Notes: generated from the letters alone by a model not told the origin. DNA of 64,000 bases from DATLWN01 sp964492895 (GCA_964492895.1 CAZBLR010000001.1:62001-126000), one strand, 5' to 3'. Shown: positions 41,664 to 50,589, numbered from the stretch's first letter. Numbers and translations are program-made.

Positions 41664-43772
41664 TTGACCCGCCGCCTGCGGCCGGGGCCATCCGGCATCG
41701 GTCCGGCACTCGCCGGCCTGCTGCTGGGACTCGCCGCCCTGGCCTCCCCGGCGCTGGCGGCGGGCATCGACGTCACGGCCGACAGCATCACCCGCGATGC
41801 CGAGGGCGTGCTGGTCGCCGAGGGCCACGTCGTGATCCGGCGCCAGACCGAAACGCTGACCGCCGACCTGGTCCATTACGACGTGCAGGCGCACCTGATC
41901 CGGGCCGAAGGACACGTACGCATCACCTCGCCCAAGGGCCGCATCGATGCCGCGTCGGCCCGCCTGCACACCGACTCCGAGACCGGCTCCATGCAGGATG
42001 CCACGCTGACGCTGCCCGACGGCGAGCACCTGCGCGCCAAGCGGGTGCAGCGCCTCGATGCCACCACCTTCGAGGCCGAATCCATCCAGTTCAGCGCCTG
42101 CCCGTCGGACGACGAGGCCTGGCGGCTGGCGGCGCGCGACGCCAGGCTCGACCAGAAGGAAGGGGTGCTGATCGCGCACGACACCCGTTTCGAGATCGCC
42201 GGCATTCCGGTGCTGTACAGCCCCTATTGGCAGCAGCCGCTGCGCCGTCGCTCGGGCCTGTTGCCGCCGCTGGTGGCCTCCGGCAAGCGGCGCGGCACCG
42301 AGGTGGCCCTGCCGTACTACCTGGCGCCGGCGCCGAACTGGGATGCCACGCTGACCCCGCACTGGATGAGCGCGCGCGGCTTCATGCCCGAGCTCGAACT
42401 GCGCCATGCATCCGGCATCGGCAGCGAGCAGCTGAACGGCGAATTCATCAACGACCGCGTCACCAAGACCCGACGCGGCCGCTTCCAGGGCGATGTCGCC
42501 TGGCAGCTGCCCGGTCGTACCTTCTTCACCGTCAAGGCCGACCATGTCAGCGACCGCAGCTACCTGCCGGATTACGATACCTCCAACCAGCTGGCCGCCC
42601 CGTACCTGCAAAGCGAGGCATCGCTGGTCGGTCTCGGGAACTATGGCGACTGGATGCTGATGGGGCGCGACCAGCAGGACCTGACCCAGCCGAACGACGC
42701 CGCCACCCTGCAGATCGCCCCGCGCCTGGAGAGCCACCTGGCCGCACCCGTGGCCCGCAACCTGTGGCTGCACTTCGACCAGCAGACGACGCACTTTACG
42801 CGCCAGCTGGGGGTGCAGGGCTGGCGCATGGACCTGAACCCGTACATCGAGGTCCCGTGGCAGTCGGACGGCGGCGGGCTGGAGATCACGGCCCGCGTCG
42901 GCAGCCACCTGACCCGCTACTGGCTGCGGCAGGCGGCCACACCCGGCACCACGATGCAACGCTCCACCGGCGAGGCCAGCCTCGAGATGCGCTCCGTGTT
43001 CGAGCGCATCAGCGCCGACCGCACATGGCGGCACACCATCGAACCGGTGCTGCGTTATGACTACATCCGGGCCCCGGCCAACCAGTCGGCCCTGCCCGAC
43101 TTCGATTCCAGCTTCGGGCAGCTGACGATGAGCAACCTGCTGTCCGGCAACCGCTTCTCCGGGCTCGACCGCATCGAGCGCGCCAACCGCGTCACGGCGC
43201 TGCTGCAAAGCCGGCTGCAGCACCGTGACACGGCCGATGGCGCGGCGCGCGATGTCCTGAAGCTCGCCATCGGCGCCTCCTACGATGTCCGGCGCAACTC
43301 GGTCGACCCGGCCCTGAAGCCCGTGCCGGTCATCCCATGGTCGAACCTGCTGGGGAGCATCATGATCTCCCCGATCGCCGGCCTCTCCCTGCACGGCGAG
43401 GGCCAGTACAGCACCCAGCCCAAGTACTGGGCCACCGCCAATGCCGGCCTGGACTGGACATCGAAGGCCGGCCACGAGCTGCACCTGGGCTACCAGTTCA
43501 CCGATGCCCGCTTCGCCACACCCGCGCGGCTGTTCACGGCCAGCACGCGCCTGGTCCTGGCCTCGCGCTGGCAGATGCTCGGCAGCATCCAGTACGACTC
43601 GCTGCTGCGCCTGACCCAGCAGGCGAGCCTGGGCCTGCGCTACCAGCATCCGTGCTGGAGCCTCGAGGTCGACGGCTACCGCTACAACCGTCCCAGCGGC
43701 ACCACCGCGGGCAGCGACATCGGTTTCCGTTTCTTGCTAGGGCTGCGGGGGGTGGGTAGCGTCGGCTCATAG
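41664..43772 (+). CDS. lptD: LPS-assembly outer membrane protein LptD
   Basis: 702 aa. A signal peptide (LLLGLAALASPALAAG) precedes an OstA/LptA-like beta-jellyroll (ITRDAEGVLVAEGHVVIRRQ), and the rest is a large barrel ending GLRYQHPCWSLEVDGYRYNR. Two Cys lie in suitable places, one after the N-terminal domain (SACPSDDEAW) and one near the C-terminus (PCW), enough for one interdomain disulfide. It inserts LPS in the outer leaflet. TTG 41664 has GGGGAGGG eight bases upstream; no ATG or GTG fits. Confidence 0.92.
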   Translation: MTRRLRPGPSGIGPALAGLLLGLAALASPALAAGIDVTADSITRDAEGVLVAEGHVVIRRQTETLTADLVHYDVQAHLIRAEGHVRITSPKGRIDAASARLHTDSETGSMQDATLTLPDGEHLRAKRVQRLDATTFEAESIQFSACPSDDEAWRLAARDARLDQKEGVLIAHDTRFEIAGIPVLYSPYWQQPLRRRSGLLPPLVASGKRRGTEVALPYYLAPAPNWDATLTPHWMSARGFMPELELRHASGIGSEQLNGEFINDRVTKTRRGRFQGDVAWQLPGRTFFTVKADHVSDRSYLPDYDTSNQLAAPYLQSEASLVGLGNYGDWMLMGRDQQDLTQPNDAATLQIAPRLESHLAAPVARNLWLHFDQQTTHFTRQLGVQGWRMDLNPYIEVPWQSDGGGLEITARVGSHLTRYWLRQAATPGTTMQRSTGEASLEMRSVFERISADRTWRHTIEPVLRYDYIRAPANQSALPDFDSSFGQLTMSNLLSGNRFSGLDRIERANRVTALLQSRLQHRDTADGAARDVLKLAIGASYDVRRNSVDPALKPVPVIPWSNLLGSIMISPIAGLSLHGEGQYSTQPKYWATANAGLDWTSKAGHELHLGYQFTDARFATPARLFTASTRLVLASRWQMLGSIQYDSLLRLTQQASLGLRYQHPCWSLEVDGYRYNRPSGTTAGSDIGFRFLLGLRGVGSVGS

Positions 43773-43819
43773 TTGCCATCGGCAACGTCCCCGATTCCAC
43801 AGCACCGTCCGGAGGCATC

Positions 43820-45163
43820 ATGCGCACCCTCACCGTCCTGATCATGGTCGCGATCTTCTCTATCGTCCCGCATCCCGTGCATGCGGACGAGATCGATGCC
43901 GTCGCCGCCTCGGTCAACGGCCAGGCCATCGCCTGCTCCCAGGTCGCCGGGGACACGGACGGGCTGATCCAGTCGCTGAAGCAGCTCGGCGCCACGTCGC
44001 TGCCGCCGCGCAGCGAACTGGAAAAGCGTGCCCTGGATGCCAAGGTGGTCGAGCTGCTGCAGGAGCAGGCGGCCAAGCGCCTGCACATCACCGTCAGCGA
44101 CGACGATGTGGCCCAGGCCATGGCCAACGTGGAAACACGCAACCACATCCCGGCCGGGCAGCTGCCCGACGTGCTCAAGGCCCAGGGCATCGACGTCGCC
44201 GACTACAAGAACAAGCTCAAGGCGCGGCTGCTGTCCAGCAAGCTGATCAACGCCGCCGTACGCGACAAGATCAAGATCAGCGAGGAATCGATGCGGGAGT
44301 ACTACCGCAAGCATCTGGAGCACCCGCAGCCGATCCGCGAGCTGCACCTGAGCCAGATCCTGATCGCCCTGCCCCAGGAACCGACGCCGCAGCAGGTGGC
44401 CAAGGCCAAGGCCAAGACCGAGGCGATACGCCGGAAATGGGCGGCCGGCCAGAAATTCGACCAGCTGGCCCGGCTGTATTCGGATTCCCCGGATGCCAAG
44501 CAGGGCGGCGACCTCGGATGGCATGCCACCGGCACGCTGAACAGCCGCTTCGACAGCATCTACGCGCTGAAGAAGGGACAGGTCTCCGAACCGATCCGTT
44601 CCCCGGCCGGCTTCCACCTGATCCAGGTTACGGACGTGCAGATGCGCGCGCCCAAGCTCGGACAGGCCTACGACGAGGTGCACGCCCGGCACATCCTGAT
44701 CAAGATCCCGGACGACGCCGACACGGCCACCCGCGCCAAGATCATGCTGCGCGCCAAGACCATCGCCCGCGACCTGCAGGGCTCCTCCGACGCCCAGTTC
44801 GCCAGCCGCGCCAAGGAGGTCTCCCAGGGCCCCAGCGCCGACCAGGGCGGTGATCTGGGCTGGTTCCGCCGCGGCACCATGCTCAAGGCCATCGAGGATA
44901 CGGCCTTCAGCCTGAAACCGGGGGAAACCAGCGGGGTCGTCGAAACGCCGTACGGCCTGGACATCGTGCATCTGATCGCCAAGCGCCATATCGATCCGAA
45001 CTCGTTCGAGGCGCACCGCGACGAGATCGAACAGGAGCTGACCAATGCCCGGGTGCAGGAGGAGTTGCCGCGCTGGATCGCCAGCCTGAAGGCCGAGGCC
45101 CAGATCAGTTACTTCCCCTGCCCGCCCGGTTCCGGCGTCACGCTGAATCCGACGAAGCCCTGA
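43820..45163 (+). CDS. surA: Periplasmic chaperone and peptidyl-prolyl isomerase SurA
   Basis: 447 aa: signal peptide (1-22, PVHAD), N-terminal SurA chaperone domain (~24-170), two parvulin domains (~174-272 with ELHLSQILIALP; ~286-388 with HARHILIKIP), and a C-terminal strand-helix returning to the chaperone core. It folds outer-membrane barrels such as LptD, encoded just upstream. ATG 43820 has GGAGG (43811-43815) immediately upstream. Confidence 0.93.
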   Translation: MRTLTVLIMVAIFSIVPHPVHADEIDAVAASVNGQAIACSQVAGDTDGLIQSLKQLGATSLPPRSELEKRALDAKVVELLQEQAAKRLHITVSDDDVAQAMANVETRNHIPAGQLPDVLKAQGIDVADYKNKLKARLLSSKLINAAVRDKIKISEESMREYYRKHLEHPQPIRELHLSQILIALPQEPTPQQVAKAKAKTEAIRRKWAAGQKFDQLARLYSDSPDAKQGGDLGWHATGTLNSRFDSIYALKKGQVSEPIRSPAGFHLIQVTDVQMRAPKLGQAYDEVHARHILIKIPDDADTATRAKIMLRAKTIARDLQGSSDAQFASRAKEVSQGPSADQGGDLGWFRRGTMLKAIEDTAFSLKPGETSGVVETPYGLDIVHLIAKRHIDPNSFEAHRDEIEQELTNARVQEELPRWIASLKAEAQISYFPCPPGSGVTLNPTKP

Positions 45164-45173
45164 CCGGGACCCC

Positions 45174-46184
45174 GTGAACCGTCGCCCCCCCATGTTGCTG
45201 ACGGCGGGCGAACCCGCCGGCATCGGTCCGGACTGCATCGTGCGCGCCTGGCATGCCGAGCCCGCGCTGTTCGCCGACGTCGTGGCGGTCTGCCCGCCTG
45301 CCTGGCTGGCGGAGCGGGCCGCGCGCATCGGCCTGCCGCTGCCAATGCTTGAGATCGCCTCGCTGCAGGAGGCATCATCGGATACGGCCGCCCTGCGCTG
45401 CTGGAACCCCATCGATGATGCGGCCGCGGCCGTGGTCTGCGGTCAGCCGTCGGCGGCCACGGCCGCGGCCGTGATCGGCTGCATCGAACAGGCCGCGCGC
45501 GCCTGCATGGACGGCCGGGCGCGGGCGATGGTCACCGGCCCGATCGAGAAGGCGATACTGCGCGATGCCGGCTTCGCCTTCCCCGGCCACACCGAATTCC
45601 TGGCCGCGATCGGCGGCACCCCGCACGTGGTGATGATGCTGGCCGGCCAGGACCTGCGCGTGGCGCTGTTGACCACGCACCTGGCATTGCGGGACGTGCC
45701 GGCCGCCCTGTCGGTCGGGGACACGCTCGCCACCATCCGCATTACTGCCGCCGATCTGACACAGCGCTTCGGCATCCCCTCCCCCAGACTGGCGCTGTGC
45801 GGGCTGAACCCGCATGCCGGGGAGCGCGGCCATTTCGGGCGCGAGGAGATCGACATCCTGGCCCCGGCCGCCGAGGCCGCGCGCCGCGACGGCATCGCCA
45901 TCGCTGGGCCGCTGCCCGCCGACACCCTGTTCTCGCCGGCCATGCGCCGGGATCTCGATGCGATCGTCTGCTGCTACCACGACCAGGGCCTGATCCCCAT
46001 CAAGGCACTGAGCTTCGGCGAGGCGGTCAACATCACGCTGGGCCTGCCGTTCGTGCGCACCAGCGTCGACCACGGCACCGCATTGGTGCATGCGGGGACG
46101 GATCGTGTATCCTACAGTAGCCTGATGTCGGCCATGCGCATGGCCGACATGATGAGCCGGGAGGCATGCGATGCAGATCAATAG
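45174..46184 (+). CDS. pdxA: 4-hydroxythreonine-4-phosphate dehydrogenase PdxA
   Basis: 336 aa. LLTAGEPAGIGPDC at the N-terminus, TGPIEKAILRDAGFAFPGHTE in the middle, LNPHAGERGHFGREE and YHDQGLIPIKAL carry metal-binding histidines, and RTSVDHGTAL closes the signature. It makes the pyridoxal phosphate precursor. GTG 45174 follows surA by 10 bases. The surA-pdxA order is usual, but rsmA, which commonly follows, is replaced here by algH. Confidence 0.94.
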   Translation: MNRRPPMLLTAGEPAGIGPDCIVRAWHAEPALFADVVAVCPPAWLAERAARIGLPLPMLEIASLQEASSDTAALRCWNPIDDAAAAVVCGQPSAATAAAVIGCIEQAARACMDGRARAMVTGPIEKAILRDAGFAFPGHTEFLAAIGGTPHVVMMLAGQDLRVALLTTHLALRDVPAALSVGDTLATIRITAADLTQRFGIPSPRLALCGLNPHAGERGHFGREEIDILAPAAEAARRDGIAIAGPLPADTLFSPAMRRDLDAIVCCYHDQGLIPIKALSFGEAVNITLGLPFVRTSVDHGTALVHAGTDRVSYSSLMSAMRMADMMSREACDADQ

Positions 46185-46743
46185 CCTGACGGGCCAGCTG
46201 CTGCTGGCGATGCCCACACTCGAGGACCCGAATTTCCGGGACAGCGTCGTGCTGATCTGCCATCACGATACCGACGGCTGCATGGGCCTGATCATCAACC
46301 GCCCGCAGGACCTGACGGTCGAGGCCGTGCTCGCGGACCTGAAGTGCTCGGATGCGCAGGCATCCGGCCCGACGGAGTGGCGCCACCAGCCGGCCTACAC
46401 CGGCGGACCGATGGACCCGTTCCGCGGCTTCGTGCTGCACGACGGCTGGCACGTCTACGAATCGACGATGCAGGTCACCGCGGAGCTGCACCTGACGGCC
46501 TCGCGCGACGTACTCGAGGACATCGCCAGCGGCAACGGCCCCGAGCATTTCATGCTGGTCCTCGGCTATGCCGGCTGGGGCGCCGGGCAGCTCGAATCGG
46601 AGCTGGGCAACAACGACTGGCTGGTGGCCCCGGCCAACCAGCACATCGTATTCCATGTGCCCGCCGAGATGCGCTGGGGCATCGGCGCGCGCAGCATGGG
46701 CATCGACCGCTCGATGCTGTCCGACCAGGTCGGCCACGCCTGA
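46171..46743 (+). CDS. algH: AlgH/YqgE family protein (DUF179)
   Basis: 190 aa. SLTGQLLLAMPTLEDPNFRDSVVLICHH-type start, GCMGLIINRP, YTGGPMDPFRGFVLHD and LVLGYAGWGAGQLESEL identify the family. AlgH was described as an alginate regulator, but the biochemical role is unsettled. The ATG overlaps the pdxA end by 14 bases. The ruvX gene often found next to it is absent. Confidence 0.92.
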   Translation: MQINSLTGQLLLAMPTLEDPNFRDSVVLICHHDTDGCMGLIINRPQDLTVEAVLADLKCSDAQASGPTEWRHQPAYTGGPMDPFRGFVLHDGWHVYESTMQVTAELHLTASRDVLEDIASGNGPEHFMLVLGYAGWGAGQLESELGNNDWLVAPANQHIVFHVPAEMRWGIGARSMGIDRSMLSDQVGHA

Positions 46744-46768
46744 TCACCATCCGTCTCGAGGGGTTCGC

Positions 46769-47317
46769 ATGGCGCTTAAGGTTCTGATCGCCTTCCACAG
46801 CGATTACGGCAGCACGAAGAAGATGGCCCAATCCATCGCCGCCGGCATCCGCGCCGCCGCACCGGCCGCCGAGGTGTCGCTGAAGCAGGCTGTGGACACG
46901 GCGCTGGAGGACATGACCGCCGCCGACGTGCTGATCTTCGGCACCCCGGTACACATGGGCACGATGGCCTGGCAGATGAAGCAGCTGATCGACCGCAGCT
47001 CGAAGCTGTGGATGGAGAACCTGCTCGAAGGCAAGGTCGGCGGCGTGTTCGCCAGCAGCAGCGGCTTCGGCGGTGCCGGCGGCGGCGCCGAGCTGGCGAT
47101 GGCCGGGCTGTACGCCAACTTCATCGAGCACGGCATGGTCGTCGTCGGCTTCCCGAAGACCCTGCTCGGCTTCGCCCACGGCGGCATCCACTGGGGACCG
47201 TACGCGCGCACCGGCAACCACGAGGGCATGCCCGAGGGCATCGCCGACGAACAGCTCGTCGCCTGCCGCTCCTTTGGGGCCCATATCATCGATATCGCCG
47301 AGCGCCTGCTCGCCTGA
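46769..47317 (+). CDS. WrbA-like flavodoxin-family NAD(P)H:quinone oxidoreductase
   Basis: 182 aa. FHSDYGSTKKMAQSIAAG is the FMN phosphate loop, FGTPVHMGTMAWQMKQLID a WrbA signature, and SSSGFGGAGGGAELA plus GGIHWGPYARTG complete the flavin site. It is slightly shorter than E. coli WrbA. It would carry out two-electron quinone reduction. GAGGGG precedes ATG 46769. It ends the ubiG-to-wrbA run on the plus strand. Confidence 0.85.
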   Translation: MALKVLIAFHSDYGSTKKMAQSIAAGIRAAAPAAEVSLKQAVDTALEDMTAADVLIFGTPVHMGTMAWQMKQLIDRSSKLWMENLLEGKVGGVFASSSGFGGAGGGAELAMAGLYANFIEHGMVVVGFPKTLLGFAHGGIHWGPYARTGNHEGMPEGIADEQLVACRSFGAHIIDIAERLLA

Positions 47318-47350
47318 CCGGGATCGTGGTTCGTCCTTCCGGCGCTCGGG

Positions 47351-47599
47351 CTAGAATCCCTTCCTCAGCCAGCCGATTAAGGCCAGCAACAGGCCGAGCA
47401 CCAGCATGGCGATGTCCATCCGGGTGCCGGGAAGGCGTGATTCGCGCGGCTCACGGATCGCATCGACCTGCTCCGCTTCGGAAAGCGGATGGCGTCGGCG
47501 GTAGACGGCCATCCCCGCCGGCACGGCGGTGATCGGCAGCGCCAGCACGATGAACCCGTCGATGACCGGATTGTCTTCAAGAAATTGAAGGAACATCAC
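47351..47599 (-). CDS. Small two-span membrane protein, unknown
   Basis: 82 aa. Hydrophobic spans near residues 11-32 (VIDGFIVLALPITAVPAGMAV) and 62-78 (MDIAMLVLGLLLALIGW), separated by a charged loop RRRHPLSEAEQVDAIREPRESR. I recognise no family. A GGAG lies about 9 bases before the ATG. Codon pattern and topology support a real gene, but homologues would need to be shown. Confidence 0.55.
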   Translation of the reverse strand: MMFLQFLEDNPVIDGFIVLALPITAVPAGMAVYRRRHPLSEAEQVDAIREPRESRLPGTRMDIAMLVLGLLLALIGWLRKGF

Positions 47600-47614
47600 G
47601 CCATGCTCCGGTTC

Positions 47615-47851
47615 TTATCCAAACGCTGCTTCCCCTGCACCCCAAAATCGGCATGGATACGTCTTTGCGAGAATCGCATCCACCGTGGACGATGCCGTGT
47701 ACTGCTGCTTTTCAGGATTGTTCAGGTACTTCTTCACCGTATCGACCAACTGCGTGCTCGTGACGTCCGGGCAATGCATTTTCTTCCCCTTCAAGGCTTC
47801 CATGATGCTCCACATGCTGGCCCATGCACCTTCGATGTGAAAAACAGCCAA
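47615..47851 (-). pseudogene. Remnant of a Rap1a/Tai-like immunity-family protein
   Basis: The open frame (TTG 47851) encodes about 78 aa whose core, MEALKGKKMHCPDVTSTQLVD then VKKYLNNPE and ILAKTYPC, follows the C-terminal half of Rap1a/Tai proteins (G-x-x-x-C-P-x-V-T-x-x-Q-L, KYL-x-x-P-E, F/Y-P-C). The N-terminal half and signal peptide are missing. Removing one A from the A5 run at 47840-47844 would join an upstream frame ASGCVGC to FHIEGAWASMW, resembling the family's C-x-GYI-G region, so a frameshift is likely. GGGAGGA at about 47880 precedes an ATG (47873) in a third frame that stops after 27 codons. The DNA is AT-richer than its surroundings. Confidence 0.5.
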
Positions 47852-47931
47852 CGCATCCAGACGCTATCCTTGTGCATCGCTCCTCCCGTTGTATCACCCC
47901 GCCCATCGATCCCGGCATCGTAGCCAAGGCA

Positions 47932-48930
47932 TCAACCGAATGCGCAGGCGATACAGAAGCTGAAATCCTGCGTGCTGTGCTGGGTGATGTTCTCGGTGAA
48001 GGAGAACAGCCAGTCCCGCTGTTTGCTGTCCTGCCAGCGCAGGCCGACCGCCACCAGCCATGGGTTCTGGTCAAGTGCGAGCATGCCGGTGTGACGATAG
48101 GGAGACGCGCCGCCCTGGGCCTGAACGATGAGAGAAAAAAGCCTGTTGCTGACCGGGTGGAAGAACCTCCCTTCCCGGCCGATGGCAACGGACGCACGGG
48201 CATAGGCGCGATTGCTGATAAAGGGAATTTCGTCCTTGCCGAACGGCTTGAAATACCATCCTTCGAGATGACCGAACCACGCATGGGTCCGAAAGGAATC
48301 GACCAGGCCGATGCCGCCGTCCCAGGTGCCGCTGCTCCACCCGTCCCGGCGATTGGCCGTCGGTGCTTTCCCGCCCGCCACCAGGGCCAACGCATTGCTT
48401 CCGCCGCGCAATACTGGGAACTGGAGACCCGCCGTGATATTGCCAAGCCTCCAGCCGGGGTGGCTGTCCCATGCCCCGGCCAAGGCGTAACCGTACCGGT
48501 TATTCGGACGATACGCCCTGTTGCCATTGGGGAAGTGGAAGGCCTTGTGAAAGCCGTTGACCAGGCCGTCCATAAAACCCCCGGTCGGCAGCAGCAAGGG
48601 CAAATTCACATAGACCCCTGTCCTGCCTAGGGACGAATGCAAGGTGATATTGGTCATGGACAGTTCCATGTCGGCCAGATATCGACCCGGCGCAGGTAAC
48701 CCCTCCGCCAGGAAGATGCTGGCATAATGTTCCTGGATGCTGATGCGGTGACGCCGGCCGGCTTCCTGCAACGCATCGCTGGCCGTGAAGCCCATATAGC
48801 GCAGCATAAAAGGGTTCATCTGCACAACCGGAAGCGGGGCCGTCATTTCTGCCGCATCGGCCATGGCGGAACATGCGATCAGACAAAAGCACAATGGCAT
48901 CGCCATATTGATCATCCGCTTGCCCACCAT
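47932..48930 (-). CDS. DUF3187-family putative outer membrane protein
   Basis: 332 aa. A signal peptide lies near residues 6-26 (INMAMPLCFCLIACSAMADA) and QMNPFMLRYMGF starts the DUF3187 pattern (x-NP-hydrophobic); the body is rich in aromatic beta strands (GVYVNLPLLLPTGG, WDGGIGLVDSF, AWFGHLEGWYF) and ends FSFCIACAFG, as expected for a barrel. Function unknown. ATG 48915 is an alternative start. The gene sits in an AT-richer patch with the Rap1a remnant, suggesting joint acquisition. Confidence 0.75.
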   Translation of the reverse strand: MVGKRMINMAMPLCFCLIACSAMADAAEMTAPLPVVQMNPFMLRYMGFTASDALQEAGRRHRISIQEHYASIFLAEGLPAPGRYLADMELSMTNITLHSSLGRTGVYVNLPLLLPTGGFMDGLVNGFHKAFHFPNGNRAYRPNNRYGYALAGAWDSHPGWRLGNITAGLQFPVLRGGSNALALVAGGKAPTANRRDGWSSGTWDGGIGLVDSFRTHAWFGHLEGWYFKPFGKDEIPFISNRAYARASVAIGREGRFFHPVSNRLFSLIVQAQGGASPYRHTGMLALDQNPWLVAVGLRWQDSKQRDWLFSFTENITQHSTQDFSFCIACAFG

Positions 48931-48937
48931 GGCTGGA

Positions 48938-49531
48938 CTATAGACGGAAAGCCATATGGTTGTGGAAAACTAGGCTTGCCTGCCCCTGGCGCACGGCGAG
49001 GCGGCTCCAGCAGGCGTAGGGCATGGCAAGACGGCGCGTGGTGGCGACCGGCGCCCCCAGCACGTGCGCGATCAGCATGCGCAGGCTGCCCGAATGCGCC
49101 ACGACCAGCATGCGCCCCCCCTCGCCTTCGGAGGACAAATCGGACCAGAAGGACGCGACCCGCGCCCGGAGCTCCTCCACCGTCTCCGCTCCGGGGATGT
49201 GCATGCCCTCGGGGTTGGCACGCCAGCGCTCCAGCTCGCCGGGAAAGCGGGCGCGGATGTCGTCGGCCGTCAGCCCCTCCCAGACGCCGTAGCGCATCTC
49301 GGCCAGGCGCGGATCGATGACCAGAGGGATGCCCGCCCGCGCCGCCCAGTCCCGGGCCGGGCCCGCGCAGCGCGACAGCGGCGAGGCGACGATGCGTTCG
49401 ACATCCCCGGCCAGTTCGGCCCACACCGCTTCCATGGCCGTGCGGCCCTCCGCGGTCAGCGGGTCATCGATCGTGCCCCGGTATTTGACGCCGCCCTCCA
49501 GCGCCCCGTGCCGCAACAGGTCCACCCGCAT
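48938..49531 (-). CDS. Histidine phosphatase family protein (alpha-ribazole phosphatase-like)
   Basis: 197 aa phosphoglycerate-mutase-like enzyme. VDLLRHGALEGG contains the phospho-histidine RHG, SPLSRCAGPA the second Arg, EMRYGVWEGL the Glu, and VVAHSGSLRMLI the second His. The family includes CobC (alpha-ribazole phosphatase) and sugar phosphatases; no cobalamin genes are near, so the substrate is open. ATG 49531 has a G6 run six bases upstream. It is divergent from folE, with a palindrome between them. Confidence 0.85.
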   Translation of the reverse strand: MRVDLLRHGALEGGVKYRGTIDDPLTAEGRTAMEAVWAELAGDVERIVASPLSRCAGPARDWAARAGIPLVIDPRLAEMRYGVWEGLTADDIRARFPGELERWRANPEGMHIPGAETVEELRARVASFWSDLSSEGEGGRMLVVAHSGSLRMLIAHVLGAPVATTRRLAMPYACWSRLAVRQGQASLVFHNHMAFRL

Positions 49532-49563
49532 CGCCATCCCCCCCTTCGTGATCCGAGAATCGC

Positions 49564-49579
49564 CCCTGCCGCGGCAGGG
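49564..49579. promoter_or_regulatory. Perfect 16-bp palindrome between divergent genes
   Basis: CCCTGCCGCGGCAGGG is fully self-complementary and lies in the 106-base gap between the phosphatase (-) and folE (+) starts. Its position, 32 bases from one start and 58 from the other, fits an operator controlling either or both genes. Confidence 0.5.
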
Positions 49580-49637
49580 ATGAGAAACCATGCCCGATGC
49601 GCTAGCCTCGCGGCAACCGTCAGCAAAGGATATCCGC

Positions 49638-50255
49638 ATGAACGACGATTTCGATTCCAGCATCCCCTTCGATCCGAGCGATCCGCGCAACATCGAGGCC
49701 ATGGGGCACGTCCGCGCCCTGCTCGAATACGTGGGCGACGATCCTGGGCGCGAAGGCCTCGTGGACACGCCCAAGCGCGTGCTGGCCGCGTTCAAGGAGT
49801 ATTTCGCCGGCTACACCGAGGACCCGCGCGAGCACCTGATGAAGACCTTCGAGGAGGTCGAGGGCTACGACGAGATCGTGCTGGTCTCCGACATCGACGT
49901 GCACAGCCACTGCGAGCACCACCTGGCGCCCTTCGTCGGCAAGGCGCATGTGGCCTACATCCCCGACGGCCGGGTCGTCGGCCTGTCGAAGCTGGCCAGG
50001 GTCGTCGACGTCTTCGCCAAGCGCCTGCAGGTGCAGGAGAAGATGACCATGCAGATCGCGCAGGTCATCGAGGAGGTGCTGCAGCCGAAGGGCGTGGCCG
50101 TGGTCATCCAGTGCCAGCACTTCTGCATGTGCCACCGCGGCGTGCGCAAGCCCAATTCCTGGACCACGACCTCGAAGCTGACCGGCTCGTTCCTGAAGAA
50201 TCCGGCCTCGCGCCAGGAGGTCTTCCGCCTGATCCAGATGCACAAGGGGGACTAG
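49638..50255 (+). CDS. folE: GTP cyclohydrolase I
   Basis: 205 aa. GDDPGREGLVDTPKRV (about 33-48) is the family start, HSHCEHHLAPF holds Cys92 and the catalytic His, CQHFCMCHRGVRK holds Cys163, completing the zinc site, and GLSKLARVVDVFAKRLQVQE lies between. It makes 7,8-dihydroneopterin triphosphate, entering folate or queuosine synthesis. ATG 49638 has AAAGGA upstream; the upstream in-frame extension is not conserved. Confidence 0.95.
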   Translation: MNDDFDSSIPFDPSDPRNIEAMGHVRALLEYVGDDPGREGLVDTPKRVLAAFKEYFAGYTEDPREHLMKTFEEVEGYDEIVLVSDIDVHSHCEHHLAPFVGKAHVAYIPDGRVVGLSKLARVVDVFAKRLQVQEKMTMQIAQVIEEVLQPKGVAVVIQCQHFCMCHRGVRKPNSWTTTSKLTGSFLKNPASRQEVFRLIQMHKGD

Positions 50256-50272
50256 GGCCTACAGGCCCTCTG

Positions 50273-50299
50273 AGCCGGAGGCCTATTCCGGCTTCTTTT
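50273..50299 (+). terminator. folE terminator
   Basis: AGCCGGA (50273-50279), 7-base loop, TCCGGCT (50287-50293), then TCTTTT. Just before it AGGGCC-TACA-GGCCCT (50254-50269) forms a second hairpin directly at the folE stop. The terminator overlaps the last codons of the convergent small gene. Confidence 0.75.
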
Positions 50300-50471
50300 G
50301 CGGCGGCGGCTGCACGAAATGGCGGATCATGAAATCCTCGTCCGCCGGCGACAGGTCGAAACGCCGGCAGGCCTCCTCGACGGCGGCCAGCGTATGCTCC
50401 CCCTGCTCGCCGATCCATTGCACGGCCCGGCGCAGCTCCTCGCCCTCGGGTAGCAGCAGATGCTTGGTCAT
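50283..50471 (-). CDS. Small conserved-type hypothetical protein
   Basis: 62 aa, soluble and charged: HLLLPEGEELRRAVQWIGEQ, then VEEACRRFDLSPADEDFMIRHF and a PPPQKKPE tail. It looks like the short helical proteins with RFDLSP-x-x-x-x-F pattern that I have seen annotated only as hypothetical. GGGAGGG lies just before ATG 50471. It is convergent with folE and its stop falls inside the folE terminator loop. Confidence 0.65.
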   Translation of the reverse strand: MTKHLLLPEGEELRRAVQWIGEQGEHTLAAVEEACRRFDLSPADEDFMIRHFVQPPPQKKPE

Positions 50472-50589
50472 GCGCCCTCCCGTCACATCGATCCGCCGGT
50501 CATCGCTAGCATAGACCGTCGCATCGCTCCGGACATTGAAAAACCGCAGGCTTCTGCAATATTGGTTCCATGGACAGGAACGATCCCGC

